A stretch of DNA of 35,694 nt from NCBI RefSeq assembly GCF_016901735.1, contig NZ_JACLZC010000027.1, positions 1-35,694 of the forward strand. The letters are read 5' to 3'. Shown here one piece after another: positions 31,356-35,694 of the stretch. The stretch comes from Pseudoflavonifractor phocaeensis (GTDB taxonomy: Bacteria > Bacillota > Clostridia > Oscillospirales > Oscillospiraceae). The first letter of the stretch is position 1; each line of letters starts with the position of its first letter. Both the position numbers and the translations under genes were made by a program. The notes below the pieces were generated by a model, which saw only the letters and a program-made list of their open reading frames with translations, ran no database searches and was not told where the DNA came from.

Positions 31356-32888
31356 TTATGCCCCCTTCCGTTTGGCGCCGGCCATGTAAAGGCCCATTTC
31401 TTCCACTGTCGTGGTCTTGGGGTCCAGCTCGCCCACGATCTCACCCTCGTACATGACCAGAATACGGTCGGAGAGGGCCATGACCTCGTCCAGCTCCAGG
31501 GAGACCAGCAGCACGCCCTTGCCGGCGTCCCGCTGGGCGACGATTTGCCTGTGGATATACTCGATGGCGCCCACGTCCAGACCGCGGGTGGGCTGGACGG
31601 CGATGAGCAGCTCCGGGTCCTTGTCGATCTCCCGGGCCACGATGGCCTTTTGCTGGTTGCCGCCCGACATGGCCCGGGCCACGGTGATGGGACCCTGACC
31701 GGAGCGGACGTCGTATTGCTCAATGAGGCGGTTGGCGTATTTGCGGATCTCGCCCCGCTTGAGGAAGCCGGCGGAATTGACAAACTGGGGTTCAAAATAG
31801 CGTTGAAGGACCATGTTGTCCTCCAGGGTGTAGTCCAGCACCAGGCCGTGCTTGTGCCGGTCCTCGGGGATGTGGCTCACACCCATGGTGGAGCGTTTGC
31901 GAATGGAGGCGTTTGAGATGTCCTTCCCTTCCAGGAAGATGGAGCCGCCCTTGATGGGCTCCAGGCCGGTGAGTCCGTAGACCAGCTCGGTCTGACCGTT
32001 GCCGTCGATGCCGGCCACACAGACGATTTCGCCTGCCCGCACCTGGAAGGAGACGCCCTTGACGGCGTCGTTGTTGTGGGACTTGGAGGCCACCCGCAGG
32101 TCCTTGACCTCCAGGATCACGTCCTTGGGCTGGGCGGGCTCTTTATGGACCTGGAATTCCACGTCACGGCCCACCATCATGCGGGAGAGCTCCTCTTTGG
32201 AGGTGTCGGCGATGTTGACGGTGCCGATATATTTGCCCTTGCGCAGCACCGAGCAGCGGTCGGCCACCTCCATGATCTCGTTGAGCTTGTGGGAGATGAA
32301 GAGGATGCTCTTGCCCTCGGCGGCCAGATTGCGCATGATCTGCATGAGTTCTTCAATCTCCTGGGGGGTGAGCACGGCGGTGGGTTCGTCGAAGATGAGG
32401 ATCTCATTGTCCCGATAGAGCATCTTGAGGATCTCGGTGCGCTGCTGCATACCGACGGTGACGTCCTCCACCAGGGCGTCCGGCTCCACCTTCAGACCGT
32501 ATTTTTCCGACAGCTCCAGCACCTTTTTCCGGGCCTCGGCTTTTTGGAGAAAGCCATGCTTGCAGGGTTCCACACCCAGGATAATGTTGTCCAGAATGGT
32601 GAAGCATTCCACCAGCTTGAAGTGCTGATGGACCATACCGATGCCCAGGTCGTTGGCGTCGTTGGGGTCTTTGATGCGGACCACCTGGCCGTCCTTTTTA
32701 ATGGTGCCTTCCTCCGGTTGGTAGAGTCCAAACAGCACGCTCATTAACGTGGATTTACCGGCGCCGTTTTCCCCCAGCAGAGCGTGAATCTCGCCCTTTT
32801 TCAGCTGTAAGGTGATGTTGTCATTGGCGATGATGCCGGGAAACCGCTTCGTAATGTTCAGCATCTCAATGGCATATGGCTGTTCCAA
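31356..32888 (-). CDS. Nucleoside-type ABC transporter ATPase with two ATP-binding modules
   Basis: A 510-aa protein with two fused nucleotide-binding modules. The first has canonical Walker A 39-47 (GENGAGKST) and Walker B (ILIFDEPTAVLT). The second has a degenerate P-loop (GIDGNGQTEL) but an intact signature (MSGGNQQKAIVARE), as usual for Rbs/Mgl/Nup-type ATPases. It energises the two permeases that follow. Start is taken as TTG 32888, with AAAGGAGG upstream; no ATG is better placed. No binding-protein gene of the BMP type is seen between its promoter and sigI. Confidence 0.9.
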   Translation of the reverse strand: MEQPYAIEMLNITKRFPGIIANDNITLQLKKGEIHALLGENGAGKSTLMSVLFGLYQPEEGTIKKDGQVVRIKDPNDANDLGIGMVHQHFKLVECFTILDNIILGVEPCKHGFLQKAEARKKVLELSEKYGLKVEPDALVEDVTVGMQQRTEILKMLYRDNEILIFDEPTAVLTPQEIEELMQIMRNLAAEGKSILFISHKLNEIMEVADRCSVLRKGKYIGTVNIADTSKEELSRMMVGRDVEFQVHKEPAQPKDVILEVKDLRVASKSHNNDAVKGVSFQVRAGEIVCVAGIDGNGQTELVYGLTGLEPIKGGSIFLEGKDISNASIRKRSTMGVSHIPEDRHKHGLVLDYTLEDNMVLQRYFEPQFVNSAGFLKRGEIRKYANRLIEQYDVRSGQGPITVARAMSGGNQQKAIVAREIDKDPELLIAVQPTRGLDVGAIEYIHRQIVAQRDAGKGVLLVSLELDEVMALSDRILVMYEGEIVGELDPKTTTVEEMGLYMAGAKRKGA

Positions 32889-32927
32889 GCTTACCGACCT
32901 CCTTTGTCGCAGGATAGTTACGTTCTT

Positions 32928-32956
32928 ATTGTACTATATAATATGTCATAATTCAA
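32928..32956 (-). promoter_or_regulatory. Promoter of the nucleoside ABC operon
   Basis: On the minus strand, -35 TTGAAT (32956-32951), 17-bp spacer and -10 TACAAT (32933-32928), 40 nt before the start codon. The surrounding DNA is A/T-rich. Confidence 0.75.
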
Positions 32957-33100
32957 ACAAATTTGTCCGTTCTTTTTGGCGGAAAAGAAGGGGTCTGACA
33001 AAAGAGGGCTATCTTGCGGGGAAAAAGAATGGTATCATGGGGACGAGAACAGGAGAAGGGCTTTGCGGAGCGGACGGGCGGTGAAAAAAACGGGGCGCAT

Positions 33101-33134
33101 ACCCCTTTTTTTTCCATGGGCTTCCGTATTCTAT
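33101..33134 (+). promoter_or_regulatory. Putative sigma-I promoter of sigI-rsgI
   Basis: ACCCC (33101-33105) followed by a T-tract, then CCGTATTCTAT beginning at 33124, with 18 nt between CCCC and CCGTATT. The same two blocks at the same spacing occur before the lipoprotein gene (34824-34856). A C-rich -35 next to an A/T tract and a CGWA-type -10 are what is reported for SigI promoters. Caution: the CCCC-T8 also forms a weak terminator-like hairpin with GGGG upstream (33091-33094). Confidence 0.65.
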
Positions 33135-33157
33135 CAAGTGGGAGGGGGATCTGTTGT

Positions 33158-33883
33158 ATGAATGAGGGACATGACATCATCCAACAGGTCTGCGCGGCAA
33201 AGAAGGACATGCGGGCGGCGGATGATTTTATCAGCGCCTACATGCCTTTTATTAAAGCGGAGACGGCAAAATTTCTCAAACGGCCGCCGATAGAGGGACG
33301 GGATGACGAGCTGAGCATCGCCATGCTGTCCTTCTATGAAGCCATCCGCGGCTACGCCAGGGAGCGGGGCGGATTTCTGCGCTATGCGTCCATTCTGATC
33401 CGCAGCCGGCTCATCGACTACCACCGACAGGAGCGGCGGCACAGCGATGTGCTCTCCATCCACGCGCCGGCGGGGGAGGAGGCGCTGCCGCTGGAGGACA
33501 CCCTGGCCGACCGGCGGGACCACAGCGGCGAGCTGGTGGAGCGGGAGGCCACCCGGGAGGAGATCCGGGCGCTGACCCGGCAGATGGCGGAGTTTGGGGT
33601 CAGTCTGGGCGACGTGGCGGACAACTGCCCCCGGCAGCAGCGGACGCTGGAGGCCTGCCGGCGGGCCCTGCAATACGCCAGAGTGCATCCGGAGCTGCTG
33701 GAGGAGCTGCTGCGGACCAAACGCCTGCCCATGGCCCGGCTGGCCGGCGGGAGCGGCGTGGAGCGCAAGACCCTGGAGCGCCACCGGAGCTATATGATCG
33801 CCCTTTTGCTGATCTATACCAACGGCTATGACATCATCCGGGGGCATTTGAAACAGGTATTGAAAGGAACGGTGGTACGATGA
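33158..33883 (+). CDS. sigI: RNA polymerase sigma factor SigI
   Basis: A 241-aa sigma-70-type factor of the SigI group. The N-terminal region 2 is at ~20-110 (MPFIKAETAKFLKR, RDDELSIAMLSFYEAIRGYA, RYASILIRSRLIDYHRQERR), and the C-terminal SigI-specific helix-turn-helix at ~165-235 ends with LLLIYTNGYDIIRGHL, a typical SigI ending. SigI directs genes for cell-wall, heat or polysaccharide responses, held inactive by RsgI. ATG 33158 has GGGAGGGGG 9 nt upstream. It overlaps rsgI by 4 bp. Autoregulation through the promoter at 33101 is likely. Confidence 0.93.
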   Translation: MNEGHDIIQQVCAAKKDMRAADDFISAYMPFIKAETAKFLKRPPIEGRDDELSIAMLSFYEAIRGYARERGGFLRYASILIRSRLIDYHRQERRHSDVLSIHAPAGEEALPLEDTLADRRDHSGELVEREATREEIRALTRQMAEFGVSLGDVADNCPRQQRTLEACRRALQYARVHPELLEELLRTKRLPMARLAGGSGVERKTLERHRSYMIALLLIYTNGYDIIRGHLKQVLKGTVVR

Positions 33884-34785
33884 GGTATATGGTAATGGAG
33901 TGCCACCCCGGCTATGCCATCCTTCTGGACGAGGAAGGGCGCTTCCTCAAAGCGGCGAACCTGCGCTATGAGGTGGGACAGACGGTGTGTGACCCGGTGC
34001 TGATGCGGGACGGCGGGACCCGGCCCCGGAAAAGCCCCGTCCGGTGGGTGTGGCGGGCGGTCGCTGCTGTTGCGGCCTGCTGCCTGCTCTTCTTTGGGGT
34101 GAGCAGCTATCTGGCCTATCGGACCCCCTATACCGCCATCTATCTCACCATCAACCCCCAGGTCCGGATGGACTTAAACCGGGAGGGACTGGTGGTGGAG
34201 CTGGAGGGACTCAATGCCGACGGGACGCGCTTGCTGGAGGGGTACGACTGCGGCGGCAAGGACAGCGTGACGGTGACCGGCGAGCTGGTGGAACGGGCCA
34301 TTGCGCTGGGCTTTTTGTCGGAGGGCGGGTTCATCTCCTGCGCCATCGACGCGCCGGAGGAGGCGCTCTTCCGCCAGTACGGCATGGCGCTGCGGGACGC
34401 TCTGACCGACCGGCTGGACGGCCGGATGACGGTACAGGTGGAGATCGTGGCCGGACGGGACGCCGTACAGGAAGGACCGGACGAAACGCCCCAGGTCTCT
34501 CCGACGGCGGCATCTCCCACGCCCACCGCCGCACCCACCGCCGCACCCACGGCCGCGCCAACGCCCAGCCCCACGCCTACGGCAATTCCCTCTGCCGCCG
34601 GCGGGGGACAAACCCCCGGATATGAAGCCGGCGATTACGGCGCTACCATAGACCCGCCGGCAGCTTCCCCTACCGTAGCGGGCAGCGATTACGGCAGCGC
34701 CTACGGCTCGGGCTATTCCGCCTACGGTTCCGATTACTCCAGCTATGGCGACGGCTCCACCGATTACGATCCGGACCACCGGTGA
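33880..34785 (+). CDS. rsgI: Anti-sigma factor RsgI with disordered extracellular tail
   Basis: A 301-aa single-pass membrane anti-sigma factor. Residues 1-50 form the cytoplasmic RsgI N-terminal domain (MRYMVMECHPGYAILLDEEG) that binds SigI. A membrane helix (~57-79) is followed by the conserved extracellular RsgI domain (~84-195) with Asn92-Pro93 in TINPQVRMD, the place where RsgI proteins undergo self-cleavage. Then comes a Pro/Thr/Ala-rich stretch (~203-235) and a Ser/Tyr/Gly/Asp-rich tail (~245-301; GSDYGSAYGSGYSAYGSDYS). A disordered tail is known to sense the cell wall in B. subtilis RsgI. No carbohydrate-binding module is present. Translation is coupled to sigI. Confidence 0.92.
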   Translation: MRYMVMECHPGYAILLDEEGRFLKAANLRYEVGQTVCDPVLMRDGGTRPRKSPVRWVWRAVAAVAACCLLFFGVSSYLAYRTPYTAIYLTINPQVRMDLNREGLVVELEGLNADGTRLLEGYDCGGKDSVTVTGELVERAIALGFLSEGGFISCAIDAPEEALFRQYGMALRDALTDRLDGRMTVQVEIVAGRDAVQEGPDETPQVSPTAASPTPTAAPTAAPTAAPTPSPTPTAIPSAAGGGQTPGYEAGDYGATIDPPAASPTVAGSDYGSAYGSGYSAYGSDYSSYGDGSTDYDPDHR

Positions 34786-34822
34786 GCGGACGTTTGACGA
34801 TTTTGGAAAAAATGTTTCCCCT

Positions 34823-34856
34823 GCCCCGGTTTTTCTCCAGCGCGTCCGTATTCTAT
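34823..34856 (+). promoter_or_regulatory. Putative sigma-I promoter of the RsgI-like lipoprotein gene
   Basis: GCCCC (34823-34827) and CCGTATTCTAT (34846-34856) are separated by 18 nt, as at 33101-33134, with a T-tract in the spacer. It lies 50 nt before the lipoprotein start. Strong support comes from the matching block and spacing at two independent genes. Confidence 0.68.
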
Positions 34857-34906
34857 GGGTGTAAGGCAAACAAGGAACCATACAAAACCGGAGAGGAGCA
34901 TGAGAT

Positions 34907-35694
34907 ATGAAACGGAACGGAACCTGGAAGAGCATCCTTTGCATCCTGCTTTTGTTATGCGCGCTGCTCAGCGGCTGCGCCGGACAGGGAACGGCCGCCC
35001 CGCCCGCGGAGGAGACCGGCTATTTCACCCTGAGCGTCAACCCTGAGATCCGCGTGGAGTACGACAGGGAGGGCAAGGTGGTGTCTCTCACCGGTCAGAA
35101 CGACGACGGCAAGGAAATTGTGGACGGCTATCGGGACTACATCGGCAAGGACTGCCGCACGGTGGTGGAGGAGCTGGTGACGGCCATCTACCAGGCGGGC
35201 TACTTTGTGGCTGACGTGGACGGCAGAGAGAACAGCGTCCTCATTCAGGTGGCGTCCGGCGCCATGGTGCCCAACGACGGCTTTGCGGCCGATTTGGGGG
35301 ACGGCGCCAGAGAGACGGTGGAGGCCCTTCAGCTGACCGCCGGCGTGGTGACCATCGGCGGCAGCGACTATGACCCCGCTTATGCCGCCAACGGCGGCGC
35401 GTCCCCCTATATCACCCTGGAAAAGGCCCAGGAGATCGCCCTGACCCAGGCCAATGTGGCCGCGGCGGACGCCGTGTTTGAGGACCGGGACTTTGACTTT
35501 GAGCGGGGCACGCCCGTCTTTGAGCTGGAATTTACCGCCAACGGGGTGGCATATGAGTACGACATCCACGCTGGGACCGGCCAGGTGCTCAAGGCCGAAG
35601 CGCAGGTCATACCCACGCCGAACGCCGCCCAGCCCACCCCCAGCGGCGTTTATGACGCCAGCGACTACGGCCTCACCCAGCCCACCGCCACCCC
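34907..35694 (+). CDS. Lipoprotein with RsgI-like extracellular domain and PepSY domain (3' end outside window)
   Basis: The open frame continues past the window end; 262 codons are visible. The N-terminus is a lipoprotein signal with lipobox LSGC (Cys24). Residues ~38-150 repeat the extracellular RsgI domain: YFTLSVNPEIRVEYDREGKV aligns with YLTINPQVRMDLNREGLV of RsgI, including Asn45-Pro46, and DDGKEIVDGY with ADGTRLLEGY. Residues ~168-229 form a PepSY domain (YITLEKAQEIALTQANVAA; GVAYEYDIHAGTGQVLKAE). A Pro/Thr linker and Tyr249-Thr257 (YDASDYGLT) echo the RsgI tail. No anti-sigma domain is present. Start ATG 34907 follows AGAGGAG. It has its own SigI-like promoter. Function unknown, probably on the outer membrane face of the cell envelope. 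Confidence 0.85.
   Translation, partial: MKRNGTWKSILCILLLLCALLSGCAGQGTAAPPAEETGYFTLSVNPEIRVEYDREGKVVSLTGQNDDGKEIVDGYRDYIGKDCRTVVEELVTAIYQAGYFVADVDGRENSVLIQVASGAMVPNDGFAADLGDGARETVEALQLTAGVVTIGGSDYDPAYAANGGASPYITLEKAQEIALTQANVAAADAVFEDRDFDFERGTPVFELEFTANGVAYEYDIHAGTGQVLKAEAQVIPTPNAAQPTPSGVYDASDYGLTQPTAT

Noticed and set aside
33088..33113. A7-GGGG / CCCC-T8 hairpin as a true terminator before sigI
   Set aside because: The stem has only four G-C pairs, no gene ends upstream on this strand, and the CCCC-T tract matches the element before the lipoprotein gene at the same spacing. It is therefore better read as a promoter part.
33014..33157. N-terminal extension of SigI
   Set aside because: It covers the promoter region, lacks a ribosome site and has no similarity to sigma factors. 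ATG 33158 has a strong site.
34499..34785. Repetitive GCC/ACC-rich 3' end of rsgI as a CRISPR or tandem repeat array
   Set aside because: The repeats are codon-level low complexity (Pro/Thr/Ala and Ser/Tyr/Gly) in frame with rsgI. No spaced direct repeats typical of CRISPR occur anywhere in the window.

Overview
The window looks like part of the chromosome of a GC-rich, anaerobic, gut-type Firmicute, most likely an Oscillospiraceae member close to Flavonifractor, Pseudoflavonifractor or Lawsonibacter. The placement is an inference. It rests on GC-rich codon use combined with Firmicute hallmarks: AGGAGG-type ribosome sites, a T-box on alaS, RNase M5, reverse rubrerythrin, a Bce-type antimicrobial-peptide module, SigI/RsgI, DUF4250 and YtrA-type GntR. 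A labile-selenium gene set and a selenocysteine-containing SelD also fit. The left edge is the end of a mobile element: a tyrosine integrase ORF fused in frame to a transposase fragment, lying against two tRNA genes.

Layout. 1-1310: integrase chimera. 1383-1850: terminator, tRNA-fMet, tRNA-Leu and a 33-codon ORF. 1913-2668 (minus): a hairpin-array repeat, a HIT hydrolase and DUF4250. 2687-5690 (minus): alaS with its T-box leader and promoter. 5742-11294 (plus): AAA+ ATPase, comEC, holA, rnmV. 11239-12300: reverse rubrerythrin, a second hairpin array, and a duplicated rubrerythrin 3' end with its own terminator. 12305-15286 (minus): small membrane protein, a GntR-ABC-permease operon with a palindromic operator, and a double OB-fold SSB-like gene. 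15350-20210: selenium region with a LysR regulator divergent from selD (in-frame UGA plus SECIS-like hairpin), yedE transporter, TusA-like and DUF3343 carriers, then a convergent phosphotriesterase-like hydrolase. 20273-24661: MarR-MATE pair, a secreted protein with a degenerate NodB domain, and a class V cysteine desulfurase/selenocysteine lyase-like enzyme. 24665-29220: Bce-type regulator, kinase, ATPase and permease. 29272-32888 (minus): nucleoside-type ABC ATPase and two permeases, without a binding protein. 33101-35694: sigI, rsgI and a lipoprotein cut by the window end.

How it works together. The selenium genes form a coherent path: import (YedE), activation to selenophosphate (SelD), and carrier or transfer proteins (TusA-like, DUF3343, class V enzyme). 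The Bce module senses and removes peptide antibiotics. The most novel block is the right end. A SigI/RsgI pair is followed by a lipoprotein that repeats the extracellular RsgI domain, including its Asn-Pro motif, without the anti-sigma part, and adds a PepSY domain. sigI and the lipoprotein gene are each preceded by near-identical promoter-like elements at the same 18-bp spacing, so the lipoprotein is probably part of the SigI regulon.

Two other signals stand out. Two intergenic arrays of three perfect hairpins (about 1913-2043 and 12009-12140) each separate a gene's 3' end from a second copy of that same 3' end. The first ORF joins an IS transposase N-terminus to an integrase that also carries an internal helix-turn-helix.
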